Assembly (NCBI GenBank): GCA_009695095.1
Contig: SIBQ01000015.1
Span: forward strand, 1 to 50,743
DNA length: 50,743 nucleotides
Reading direction: 5' to 3'
From: Lacunisphaera sp.
Lineage (GTDB): Bacteria > Verrucomicrobiota > Verrucomicrobiia > Opitutales > Opitutaceae
Position numbers and translations under genes: made by a program. Of this stretch, positions 35,786 to 45,642 are shown one piece after another; position 1 is the first letter of the stretch; each line of letters starts with the position of its first letter. Under the pieces are notes generated by a model, which worked only from the letters and a program-made list of their open reading frames with translations, was not told the origin of the DNA and searched no databases.

Positions 35786-36148
35786 TTACTTCCCCGCATC
35801 TTTGGCGGCTTTTTTCGCTTTCTTCTCGGCCTTCATGGCCGCTTTCGCCGTCTCTTCATCGGCCTGCTTGTTCGCCTTTTCGGCATCGTCAAGTTTGCCG
35901 TCCTTGTTGGCGTCGTATTTGTCAAGATTCGCCTGTCTGGTCTCCTTGGCCTTGGCGGCAGCGCCAGCCTTGGCCGCGGCTTTCTCCGCATTGTCGAGCT
36001 GGCCGTCCTTGTTGGCGTCGTATTTTCCCAAGGTTTCCTTGGAAGGTTTCTTCTCCTTGGTCGCATCCTGGGCCGAGGCAATCGTTACCGTGAGCAAAAG
36101 CGCCAGCATACCCAGCGCGATTTTCAGAATAGATGATAATGTTTTCAT
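35786..36148 (-). CDS. Secreted EF-hand protein
   Basis: A 120-residue protein with a signal peptide (ILKIALGMLALLLTVTIASA). Two near-identical EF-hand-type calcium loops follow: KYDANKDGQLDNAEKA and KYDANKDGKLDDAEKA, each with the D-x-N-x-D-G-x-L-D-x-x-E ligand spacing. The remainder is rich in Lys, Ala and Glu, ending KAAMKAEKKAKKAAKDAGK, likely helical and highly charged. Similar short proteins occur across planctomycetes and verrucomicrobia; the function is unknown. A terminator follows. Confidence 0.85.
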   Translation of the reverse strand: MKTLSSILKIALGMLALLLTVTIASAQDATKEKKPSKETLGKYDANKDGQLDNAEKAAAKAGAAAKAKETRQANLDKYDANKDGKLDDAEKANKQADEETAKAAMKAEKKAKKAAKDAGK

Positions 36149-36266
36149 CGGAACCGAATCTAGTCAGGGAATATCGTGCCGGACAAAACTGACCTTCACC
36201 TAAAAATAGGCACTTCTCCGATCCGGTTTTGAGGTAGTCTGATCGCCGGAAATAAAGTGGCTCAAC

Positions 36267-38840
36267 TCAAGCGGGCCCACCGCCGGGCTTGACCACCAGC
36301 TGCACGCGCCGGCCCGGCTGGAAATACTTCCGGGCGAAAGCTTTGATGCTCGGGAGGGTAACGGCGTCTATGCGGGCGTCGTAAGTCCGCCAGCCGTTGA
36401 CCGGCAGCCCGTAAACCGCGTTCAGCGCCGATTGCATGGCGCGGGCCGAATTGGTCTGCAAGCCCATGCGCTTGCCGGCCTTGAGCCTGGTCTGGCAGCG
36501 CGCAAGCTCCGCAGCAGTCACCCCACCGGATTGCACCCGTTCGATCTCCAGGTTGAGTTCGGCGATTACCTCCGCATGGCGCTGCGGACTCGTGCCGGCG
36601 TAGAAATAAAACATCCCCGATTTCAGGCCGACGATGCGGCTGGAGCGCACAAAGTAAGCTAGGCTCTTCTGCTCGCGCACTCGCTCGAAGAGATGCGACG
36701 ACATGCCGCTGAACAGCTCGTCCACTACCTCGCTGACTTCGTAGTCGGTAGCGCGCAGTCCCGGCCCGGGAAACGCCTGAAAGACCACCGCTTGCTGGCG
36801 CGGTAGCGTCTCGGTGAAATCGCTCGCCACAATAGTGAGATTGCCTCCCGCTTTGGGCGCAGTGCCCGGGGGCAGTTTGGCCAGGAATGCCTGCAACTTC
36901 GGCCCGAACTTTTGGGGATCGAAATCACCCGCGACGGCCAGCACCGCGTTGCCGGCCACGGCCAACCGCCGGTGCAGGGCGCGCAGGTCGTTCACCGTGA
37001 CCGCCCTCAAGCCGGCCTCGTCGCCGCCGCTCTCGATGGCGAAAGGATGTGCGCCGAAGAATTTTTTGCGCAACTGCTTGCGCCCGACGGTGACCACGTC
37101 ATCGAGACTCTCCTTAAGCGCCGCGAGCGCCGACTCGCGCTCGATCTCAAGCCGGGCGGACTTGAAGGCCGGCCGCAACACGGCATCGGCGAGCAGCTCC
37201 AGGGCCAGGGCGGCGTCGCCTGGCAGCACTTCCGCCGCCAGACCGAAGCTGTTGTTGCCCGCATAATCGTCAAAACTGCCGCCCACTTCCTCGATGGCCT
37301 GCGCCACCTCCTCCGCCGATCGCCGGGTTGTATCCATGATGAGCAGCGTGGCCATGAGTGCAGTGAGGCCGCGCCGACTGGACGGCTCGAACATCGGCCC
37401 GCCGGCAAACGCGAGGCGCAGGTGCAGGTTGGGCAGATTCCGGTTCGGCTGGAGCAGCAGCCGTGCTCCATTGGGCAGCTTGATTTCTTCGAAATCCAGG
37501 GAGACAGCCGGTCCGGAGACCAGCCCACCATTTGGTTGGGCCGAGCCCGTCGGATTAGACGACACCACGGTCAATCGCTCCGGCACGAGGTAGGTGCGCA
37601 TCACCTTCTTCAGGCTGGTCGGTGTCTGCGCGAAGAGCCGCTCGAAGTAATGCCGGCTGTAGTGCACATCGCCCACCACCACTTCGCCGGCGCCGAGGCG
37701 TGAGGCCTGGCCCGACATGGTTTTGCGCAGGTTGATCTCGGACGTCACCGCCTGCCGCACTGCTTTGGCGAGCGCCCGGGCGCTGATGCCCTTGGCCGCG
37801 ACGCGATCGAGCTCGCGCAGGATGCCCTGTTCGGCGGCCACGCGCTTGCCCGGATCGGCCAGGTAGGAAATGTAAAAGAGGCCGCTCGTGCCGGGGCTCC
37901 ACGCCATGGCGTCGATAGTGTGCACGAGCCGGGCTTTTTCCCGGATGCTTTGCCAGAGAAGGGAGCTGTCGCCGTGGCCGAGCACCATGGCGAGCAGGTC
38001 GAGCGCCGGGGCGTCGGGATGCGCCAGTCCGGGAATCTGCCAGCCCAGACCCGCGCGGGAGACCTGCACATCCTCGAACAAGTGCTGGTCGCGACGGGAA
38101 AGCTGCGTCGGCTCGTCGGGCACGAGCACGGGGGCGAGTCGCGCCCGCGGGGTATTCCCGAAGTGCCCGGCGATGGCCGCGCGCGTCGCGATCGGGTCAA
38201 AGTCGCCCGCGATGACCACCACGAGGTTGTTGGGCACGTAGCGGGCGCGGTAGTAGGCCAGCAGGTCCTCGTGGGTTGTCGCGGCAAAAACGTCGCGGTG
38301 GCCGATGATGGGCTGGCGGTAGGGATGCGTGCGGAAGGCTGTCTCGAACAGCGCCTGCGCGAGCCGCTGGTCGGGGTCATCGAGGCACATGTCGATCTCG
38401 CGGAGGATGACTTCCTTTTCTTTGGTCGCTTCGTTCGCGGGCAGAGTGGAGTGGAGCACGGCGTCGGCGAGGAGGTCGAGGGCGACGGCGGTGTGCGCGG
38501 ACGGCACGTCGATGTAGTAAACGGTGCGGTCGAACGTAGTGTAGGCGTTGATATAGCCGCCGTGCGCCTGCACCGCGGCGGATATCTCGCGGCCGGCGCG
38601 GCGTTCCGTACCCTTGAAAAGCATGTGCTCGACGTAATGCGACAGGCCCGCGCCGAGTGCCCCACCTTCGTGGATGCTGCCGGTTCTCACCCACACCTGC
38701 ACGGAGCTGACCGGCGCGGCAGTGTCGCGCTTGAGCAGGACGGTGAGGCCATTGGGGAGTGTGTAGCGTTCGACGGGTTCGTGCCAGAGGCTCTCGAGCA
38801 GGGCGTGATCATGCGAACGGACGGACTTTTTCTTAGGCAT
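36267..38840 (-). CDS. M16-family zinc metallopeptidase (two-lobe)
   Basis: An 857-residue protein of the insulinase/pitrilysin class. The N-terminal half has the inverted zinc motif His68-x-x-Glu71-His72 in LSHYVEHMLFKG, then the downstream glutamate in EKEVILREIDMCLDD. The second half (from about residue 440) is the inactive companion domain (ARLLLQPNRNLPNLHLRLAF, FSGMSSHLFERVREQKSLAY). No signal peptide is evident, so it could be cytosolic or exported by an unseen route. It degrades small peptides in related proteins. It is transcribed after the Minf_1886 gene with an 18 bp gap. Confidence 0.92.
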   Translation of the reverse strand: MPKKKSVRSHDHALLESLWHEPVERYTLPNGLTVLLKRDTAAPVSSVQVWVRTGSIHEGGALGAGLSHYVEHMLFKGTERRAGREISAAVQAHGGYINAYTTFDRTVYYIDVPSAHTAVALDLLADAVLHSTLPANEATKEKEVILREIDMCLDDPDQRLAQALFETAFRTHPYRQPIIGHRDVFAATTHEDLLAYYRARYVPNNLVVVIAGDFDPIATRAAIAGHFGNTPRARLAPVLVPDEPTQLSRRDQHLFEDVQVSRAGLGWQIPGLAHPDAPALDLLAMVLGHGDSSLLWQSIREKARLVHTIDAMAWSPGTSGLFYISYLADPGKRVAAEQGILRELDRVAAKGISARALAKAVRQAVTSEINLRKTMSGQASRLGAGEVVVGDVHYSRHYFERLFAQTPTSLKKVMRTYLVPERLTVVSSNPTGSAQPNGGLVSGPAVSLDFEEIKLPNGARLLLQPNRNLPNLHLRLAFAGGPMFEPSSRRGLTALMATLLIMDTTRRSAEEVAQAIEEVGGSFDDYAGNNSFGLAAEVLPGDAALALELLADAVLRPAFKSARLEIERESALAALKESLDDVVTVGRKQLRKKFFGAHPFAIESGGDEAGLRAVTVNDLRALHRRLAVAGNAVLAVAGDFDPQKFGPKLQAFLAKLPPGTAPKAGGNLTIVASDFTETLPRQQAVVFQAFPGPGLRATDYEVSEVVDELFSGMSSHLFERVREQKSLAYFVRSSRIVGLKSGMFYFYAGTSPQRHAEVIAELNLEIERVQSGGVTAAELARCQTRLKAGKRMGLQTNSARAMQSALNAVYGLPVNGWRTYDARIDAVTLPSIKAFARKYFQPGRRVQLVVKPGGGPA

Positions 38841-38858
38841 GAAGAAGAGCGGCGCGGC

Positions 38859-39302
38859 TCAGGTGGTACGGGGCAAGCTGCGGGTGCGACGCGAACCTGC
38901 GGGCTGGAAGGGTTTCACGAACGCCTCGTCGAAATCATAGAGGTCGGTGAAATCCTCGCGCCGGTCGTTCTCGGTTTTGCTGAAAACATTGTATTCAATC
39001 AGATTGAATACGATGTCGCCGAAGTCCGGGCAGCGCCGGATGCCCCAGGAGGTCAGTACGGTCTTGGTCAACGGGCCGTATTGCTCGAGCGCATGGGCGC
39101 GGATGCCCTGCAGGAGCTCGGTGCCGCTGACGTGCTGGGACTTGCCGGTGCGCTCCGGGTTTTTGCGTTTCAGCTCCTTGACCGTGTGATCCAGCGCTTG
39201 CCGGACGAAGGCGTAGGCCTTGCGGTTAAAACGGGAGTCTTCTTTACAAATCAACCCGACGATTTCGGAAAATTCCAAGTCTTGCATGAATTTCAAGGGC
39301 AA
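38859..39302 (-). CDS. Minf_1886-family protein
   Basis: A 147-residue soluble protein recognisable as the Minf_1886 family, found in planctomycetes and verrucomicrobia: FSEIVGLICKEDSRFNRKAY, FVRQALDHTVKELKRK, HVSGTELLQGIRAHALEQYG and RCPDFGDIVFNLIEYNVFSK. Function is unknown. It lies just upstream of the M16 peptidase gene on the same strand and is divergent from the Fur-family gene. Confidence 0.85.
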   Translation of the reverse strand: MPLKFMQDLEFSEIVGLICKEDSRFNRKAYAFVRQALDHTVKELKRKNPERTGKSQHVSGTELLQGIRAHALEQYGPLTKTVLTSWGIRRCPDFGDIVFNLIEYNVFSKTENDRREDFTDLYDFDEAFVKPFQPAGSRRTRSLPRTT

Positions 39303-39480
39303 TAGCTAGCACAGCCGGTGGCCGGCCGCAACCCTGCAACCCACTTTGCTGCCCGCCCCCCGTCTGGCTGCTCCCGAAGCAGACTAATGGGCTGTTCATC
39401 AGGCTGATTGTGCCGCTTGGGAAAGCTTTACTCGCACTTCTCCCGGGTTAATGCATAGAGAACTCCCTAATCCCCACCCC

Positions 39481-40005
39481 ATGATAGCAGCGACTCAGTC
39501 GAATCACCCCTTGGCTGCAGTGTCCGGCGATTCTCCCGTGGTTTCAGCCCTGAACGAAGCCCGCACCCGCATCCGTCAGGCCCGGTTGCGCATCACCAAA
39601 CCCCGGATCGCGATCATCGAATCGCTCCAGCGGCACGAGGGTCCCATCAGCATCGGGCGCATCTATCAGCAGATGGGCGCGAAGAACTGCAACCTGGTCA
39701 CGGTCTACCGCTGCCTGTCCGCCTTCGAGCGCCTCGACATGGTCCGGCGCAGTTATCAGCACAACGGCACCTGCCTCTACGAACTGACCCTCGGCGCGCA
39801 ACGTCACAACCACATCGTCTGCAAGTCCTGCGGCGCGACCGAACGCGTGGATTACTACCCGGTCGGGAGCGTGGAGCGCATGCTGACGGATCGCGGCTAC
39901 GCCCAGGTCAGCCACGTGGTTGAATTCTTCGGCATCTGCCCCAAGTGCCAGCAGACCGCTGGGTCCAGCCGGGTCGCCCCGGCGATCCCGCCCGAGCGCC
40001 GCTGA
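39481..40005 (+). CDS. Fur-family metal-responsive regulator
   Basis: A 174-residue repressor. The winged helix is RLRITKPRIAIIESLQRHEG, PISIGRIYQQMGAKNCNLVT and VYRCLSAFERLDMVRRSY. The dimerisation domain has the metal-site histidines in HNHIVCKSCGATERVDYYPV and the structural cysteine pairs CxxC (KSCG) and CPKCQ at the C-terminus. It could be Fur or Zur; the 2 CxxC pairs are in both. The ATG at 39481 is used; an upstream ATG at 39451 adds ten residues. No clear Fur box is visible in its own leader. Confidence 0.9.
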   Translation: MIAATQSNHPLAAVSGDSPVVSALNEARTRIRQARLRITKPRIAIIESLQRHEGPISIGRIYQQMGAKNCNLVTVYRCLSAFERLDMVRRSYQHNGTCLYELTLGAQRHNHIVCKSCGATERVDYYPVGSVERMLTDRGYAQVSHVVEFFGICPKCQQTAGSSRVAPAIPPERR

Positions 40006-40146
40006 TTCCCGTCCCGGCGGAACGCAATTGGGCGAGGACCTGTTCCTCAAAGTTCTCACCCGTCCCGTCGAATAACATGGTATGACCGAATAGCACAGTC
40101 ATTCCATGGCTTCCCTGCGCAATGACCATTCCTACAGAGTTACCCC

Positions 40147-40518
40147 ATGCTTCAGCTCAAGCCTCTCGATCAAAAAGTCCCGATCTTCCATCAAATCAAC
40201 TCCGAGATCTCACCCGTAGTCTTGGTGAACCTCTTCCAGGTCTCCGGAGAGGAAATTCCCGAACTCCTGAAAGCTTGGGCGGCTGACGCCAATTGGATGA
40301 AGCAGCAGCCTGGATACATCTCAACCCAGCTGCATCAGGGCATAGCAGGGAGCACGGCGTTCATGAACTACGCCGCCTGGGAGTCTGTGGCCCATTTCAG
40401 GGCTGCGTTCAACCATCCCGAATTCAAACAAGCTCTGGCGCACTATCCCTCTTCGGCCGTGGCTTCTCCCCATCTCTTTACCCGGCTGACGGTGCCAAAC
40501 CTTTGCGTTGGGCCCTGA
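40147..40518 (+). CDS. Antibiotic biosynthesis monooxygenase (ABM) domain protein
   Basis: A 123-residue soluble protein with the dimeric alpha-beta ABM fold: VVLVNLFQVSGEEIPELLKA, WMKQQPGYISTQLHQGIAGS and FMNYAAWESVAHFRAAFNHP. Members act as small monooxygenases or heme-degrading enzymes; the residues needed for heme degradation (an N-W-H set) are not clearly present. It follows the Fur-family regulator by 141 bp on the same strand, so iron-linked control is possible but unproven. Confidence 0.82.
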   Translation: MLQLKPLDQKVPIFHQINSEISPVVLVNLFQVSGEEIPELLKAWAADANWMKQQPGYISTQLHQGIAGSTAFMNYAAWESVAHFRAAFNHPEFKQALAHYPSSAVASPHLFTRLTVPNLCVGP

Positions 40519-40624
40519 CCCAACGGACTCGCCAGCGCACTGCGACTGCACCCGGGCATCAACCCTTCGAGGTTAACCCTAAAAGCCAGACCGAGACCTG
40601 CTGAGGGCTCCAAGCGGAGCGAGG

Positions 40625-40800
40625 TCAGTCGGGCTTGAGCGGGTTGACCGCCCTCACCCACTCCGCCACGGGCACGCCGCCTTGTAGGTGTTCGCGCCGG
40701 ATCCGGTCGAACTTTTCCGGCGTGACCTGCGCATACCACACGCCATCGGGATAAACGACGAGCCACGGCCCCTCCTCGCACCGCTGCAGGCACGCCGTTG
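40625..40800 (-). pseudogene. [2Fe-2S] ferredoxin, C-terminal remnant
   Basis: About 58 codons match the C-terminal half of thioredoxin-like [2Fe-2S] ferredoxins: CATACLQRCEEGPWLVVYPD, GVWYAQVTPEKFDRI and HLQGGVPVAEW. The N-terminal half carrying the first cysteine and start codon is missing. The similarity ends at about 40800, where a plus-strand remnant of a PilZ-type protein begins, so both 5' ends were lost at one junction. Confidence 0.72.
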
Positions 40801-41040
40801 CACAGCTTCGAGTTCCGGATGCACGACTACTTCTGCAAAGCCACGGTGGAGACCGGGGTGCTTGAAGCCTACGGGCTGGAATCATCTGATTCGCACAAGG
40901 CCAAGCTGACCAACCCCGTCTTCGACACCTCGGGCGGGCTGCGCGACGAGATCCGCCAGCTCTTTCGCTGGATCGTGCCGAACCTTGCCAAAACTGTCCC
41001 CGATGACGTCCGCGCCATGCTGAAGGGTTTCGCGATGTGA
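40801..41040 (+). pseudogene. PilZ-type protein, C-terminal remnant
   Basis: About 79 codons (SFEFRMHDYFCKATVETGVL, LRDEIRQLFRWIVPNLAKTV, PDDVRAMLKGFAM) are paralogous to the C-terminal end of the gene at 44844-45629 (HFELLMHDYFVRG, AEVRQLFEWVVLNFSKSV, PADVRSFLERFSS). The N-terminal PilZ-like part is absent. It abuts the ferredoxin remnant head to head. Confidence 0.68.
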
Positions 41041-41177
41041 CAAAGCGCCATTGACCCGCCAGACAGCTGGCGGTATTCTATCTGCATGGGCCCGCGGAAC
41101 CAGACTGGTTTCACGCAATAAAATCAACCTGCCCGCTCAGACCAACTAATCAGCGTTTTGCAGACCTTCCGGTCTAG

Positions 41178-41430
41178 TGTTCGGCTGCCGAACTCAACGA
41201 CCGCACTGACGATTTCCACAACCACGCTCCTCCCCGCTTGCGGCCCTCGTTTCGCGATCAGCTCGAGCGCGCCGCGCTCTCTGTGTCCAACAGGGTCGCC
41301 GGGGGCTTCGCGCGTGGCACGACCAACTAACTGCTCGCCTTTCTCTACATCGCGCGGTTCAGCCGGCGAAGTCCGTTTCACGCTCGTCGTGGCCTCCCGC
41401 CGGCCCTACCTCTCAAATTTCAAAATTTAA
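41178..41430 (+). pseudogene. Four-helix-bundle (S23/IVP family) protein, decayed
   Basis: The frame after the stop at 41175-41177 reads CSAAELNDRTDDFHNH, then RDQLERAALSVSNRVAGGFA and RGTTN, and meets an in-frame TAA at 41328-41330. It continues LLAFLYIAR and, after a 2-base deletion or 1-base insertion near 41355, GSAGEVRFTLVVASRRPYL. This matches the hallmark LRDQxxRAALSxxxNIAEGxxRG...xxFLxIARGSxxEVR of the four-helix-bundle family. The start is missing. It is a decayed copy with nonsense plus frameshift; the family is often dispersed in intergenic DNA. Confidence 0.68.
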
Positions 41431-41467
41431 AATCTGAGATCATGCACTAGGATCGCCTGGAACACCT

Positions 41468-42927
41468 TCAATTGACGGGGCGCGGACTCGCCCCGAGCTG
41501 TTTGCGCATGATCTCGTCCACGAGCTTGGGGTTGGCCTTGCCCTTTGAGGCCTTCATCACCGTGCCCTTCACGGCATTGATGGCCTGCTCCTTGCCAGCC
41601 TTGAACTCGGCCACCGCCTTCGGATTTGCCGCGATGGCCTCGGCCACCCACTTCTCCAGTTCGCCGGCGTCGGTGGACTGCTTCAGATCCTGCCGCGCGA
41701 CGATGGCCTCGGCCGCCTCGCCGGTCAGGAACATCGCGGCGAAGACCTCCCGGGCGATGGTGCTGGAGATCACCCCTGCTTCGACCAGCTGCAACAGACC
41801 GGCGAGGTGCGAGGGCCGAAGCTTGCAGTCGGTCAGTGTAATTTTCGCACCGTCCAACTCGCGCAGCAGGTCGTTGGTGATCCAGTTGCCCGCAGCCTGC
41901 GGCTTGCCACTGAGCTTTGCCGTCTCCTCGAAAAAGTCGCTGAGCTCCCGGTCGGACACGAGCACCGAAGTGATGGTGTAGGGCAGCTGGTATTCCTCGA
42001 AAAAGCGGCGTTGCCGGTCGAAGGGCAGCTCGGGAACGGTGGCGCGGATCTGCGCCTGCCACGCCGCGTCCACCTTCACCGGCATCAGGTCGGGATCGGG
42101 AAAATACCGGTAGTCGTGCGCCATCTCCTTCGAGCGCATGGCGGTCGACGTGCCGGCCTCGCCGTCGTATTGGCGGGTCTCCTGCCCGATGAAGCCGCCG
42201 CCCTCGAGCACGGCGCTCTGCCGCCGGATCTCCAGGGCGATGCCGTCCCGCACGAACGAGATGGAGTTGAGGTTTTTCAACTCGACCTTCGTGCCGAGCA
42301 TCGTCTCGCCCACGGGACGGATCGAGATGTTGGCGTCGCAGCGGAGCTGGCCTTTCTCCATGTCGCAGTCGGAGATGCCGCCCTGCACCAGGGTGGTGCG
42401 GAGCGAGGTCAGGAAGGCAAACGCCTCGTCGGCGCTGTGCAACGCCGGCTCGGAGACAATCTCCATCAGCGGAGTGCCCGCGCGATTGTAATCCACCAGC
42501 GAGTCGCCGGTGCCGTGGTTCAGCTTGCCGACGTCCTCCTCGAGGTGGATGCGGGTCAGCGGGATTTTTTTATGCTCTCCCATGACGTTTCGCGAGGCGC
42601 CGGGCAGCTCGATCTCCACCGTGCCACCGAGACAGATCGGCTGGTCGTATTGGGAAATCTGATAGTTCTTGGGGGAGTCGGGGTAGAAATAGTTTTTGCG
42701 GTCCCACTTGCAAACCGGCTCGATAGCGCAGCCAAGCATCAGGCCAGCCTTGATTATCTTGTCCAACGCCTCCTTGTTCATCACCGGCAGTGCGCCGGGC
42801 AGTGCCAGTACCACGGGATCGGTCAGCGTGTTCGGCGCCGCGCCGTAGCCGGCGGCCACGCGTGTGAACATCTTCGACGCCGTCCTGAGTTGTACGTGGA
42901 CCTCGAGGCCGATGGCTGCTTCGTATT

Positions 42928-42931
<4 letters not shown>
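41468..42931 (-). CDS. gatB: Asp-tRNA(Asn)/Glu-tRNA(Gln) amidotransferase subunit B
   Basis: A 487-residue subunit of GatCAB that activates the mischarged tRNA and transfers ammonia, letting the cell make Gln-tRNA or Asn-tRNA. N-terminus [20 protein letters not shown], then [40 protein letters not shown] and [20 protein letters not shown]; the C-terminal YqeY-like helical domain ([19 protein letters not shown]) is present. It overlaps gatA by four bases (ATGA), so it is co-translated. Confidence 0.97.
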
Positions 42932-44400
<1,469 letters not shown>

Positions 44401-44403
44401 CGC

Positions 44404-44694
44404 CTACTCCACGACTTTGGGCACCACGATCATATGATCGCGCTGGGCCGGGGCATTGCGCAGCGCCGCCGCGACAGGCAGGCCCGGGCGGGCCGTGTCG
44501 GCGGCCCAGATGTTGCAGACCGGAGAGGCGTGCGCCATGGGCTCGACGCCCGTCACATTAACCTGCTTGAGCTTCTCGACGTAATGCAAGATGTCGCCCA
44601 GTTGCCGGGAGAATTTCTCCCGCTCGGCGCCGGTCAGGGCGAGGCGGGCGAGGTTCGCGACATACTCGAGATTAAGGTCGGATTTCGTGCTCAT
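44404..44694 (-). CDS. gatC: Asp-tRNA(Asn)/Glu-tRNA(Gln) amidotransferase subunit C
   Basis: A 96-residue small subunit that stabilises GatA-GatB. Helical N-terminus LEYVANLARLALTGAEREKF, middle QLGDILHYVEKLKQVNVTGV and the C-terminal ALRNAPAQRDHMIVVPKVVE are conserved GatC features. It is the first gene of gatCAB, with ATG at 44694 and a 3 bp gap to gatA. Confidence 0.95.
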   Translation of the reverse strand: MSTKSDLNLEYVANLARLALTGAEREKFSRQLGDILHYVEKLKQVNVTGVEPMAHASPVCNIWAADTARPGLPVAAALRNAPAQRDHMIVVPKVVE

Positions 44695-44843
44695 GAGGAC
44701 TCCCAGGCATCCCTAAAGCAGGCGGCTGAAGCGGTGGTTGGCAACCGGCAAAAAAAATCTCCTGGCCGGCCTGATGCCGCCCGCCGCGCAATCCGGGCGT
44801 GTGAGAGCTTGAACCAGCGCAAGATATCGCCTACCGGTCACAT

Positions 44844-45629
44844 GTGCTCCTCTTCAAAAGCATCCTGAAATTCAAGAAAGCAGGCGGCCTCAGCGACAAA
44901 CGCGGCGCCAAACGCTACTCCATCGGTCCGAAATTCCCTGTGAAGGGCAAGGCCACGCTGACTGGGCACGATGGCGAGGGCCACCCCCTCCCCACCAGCC
45001 ACGCCTCGAGCATGGATTGGGGCGGTTAGCTGAGCAACCTGTCCGGCACCGGCGCCAGCATCAAACTGCACCCGTCTGCCATCGCCGTCAAAGGCGAGGA
45101 TTGCTTCCTCAAGCTCGAGCTCGACGACAAGCTTTTCGAGATCGCCGGCGTTATTGTCCACTTCTGGACGAACCAGCAATTTGCCACCTGCGGCATTGGC
45201 CTGAAATTTCCCAATTTCCGTTCCCAGAAGGCCTACCTCCAGCTGCTCGAGCCCATGGCGCTCGGCTCCACGCTCGAACCGGTGGAGCGCGTGAAGCAGG
45301 ACACTGAGGGCCTGGTCAAGGAGCAGTATGCCGGCGATGATGAGACCGTGTTCACGGTCTGGCGCAACGAGAACGGCAAGGCCATCGAGCACTTTGAATT
45401 GCTGATGCACGACTACTTCGTCCGGGGCAGCGCCCAGTCCCCGGGACTGCTGCTCGGTTACCGGGAAGGTGCGAAGGTGGGCAACAAGGTGTCCTGCCCG
45501 GCCCTACCGATCCATTTGAGCGCCGGACAAGCGGCCGAGGTCCGCCAGCTTTTCGAGTGGGTCGTGCTTAATTTCTCCAAGTCGGTACCGGCCGACGTGC
45601 GCTCGTTCCTCGAGCGGTTTTCCAGCTAG
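44844..45629 (+). pseudogene. PilZ-like domain protein, nonsense-interrupted
   Basis: From a GTG at 44844, the frame reads LLFKSILKFKKAGGLSDKRG, AKRYSIGPKFPVKGKATLTG, then MDWGG and a TAG at 45027-45029. It resumes in the same frame as LSNLSGTGASIKLHPSAIAV and continues to a stop at 45629. R-x(3)R and xSxxGxSI-type residues recall PilZ c-di-GMP-binding domains (KRGAKRY and NLSGTGASI). The C-terminal part (residues about 180-260) has a paralogous remnant at 40801-41040. One in-frame TAG splits an otherwise intact 261-codon gene. It lies convergent with pheT and divergent from gatC. Confidence 0.68.
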
Positions 45630-45642
45630 ATCGCGGCCGGGT

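Noticed and set aside
36912..39305. Long plus-strand open frames opposite the M16 gene and its neighbours
   Set aside because: High-GC codon bias creates long antisense frames; the minus strand carries the HxxEH peptidase and the Minf_1886 family.
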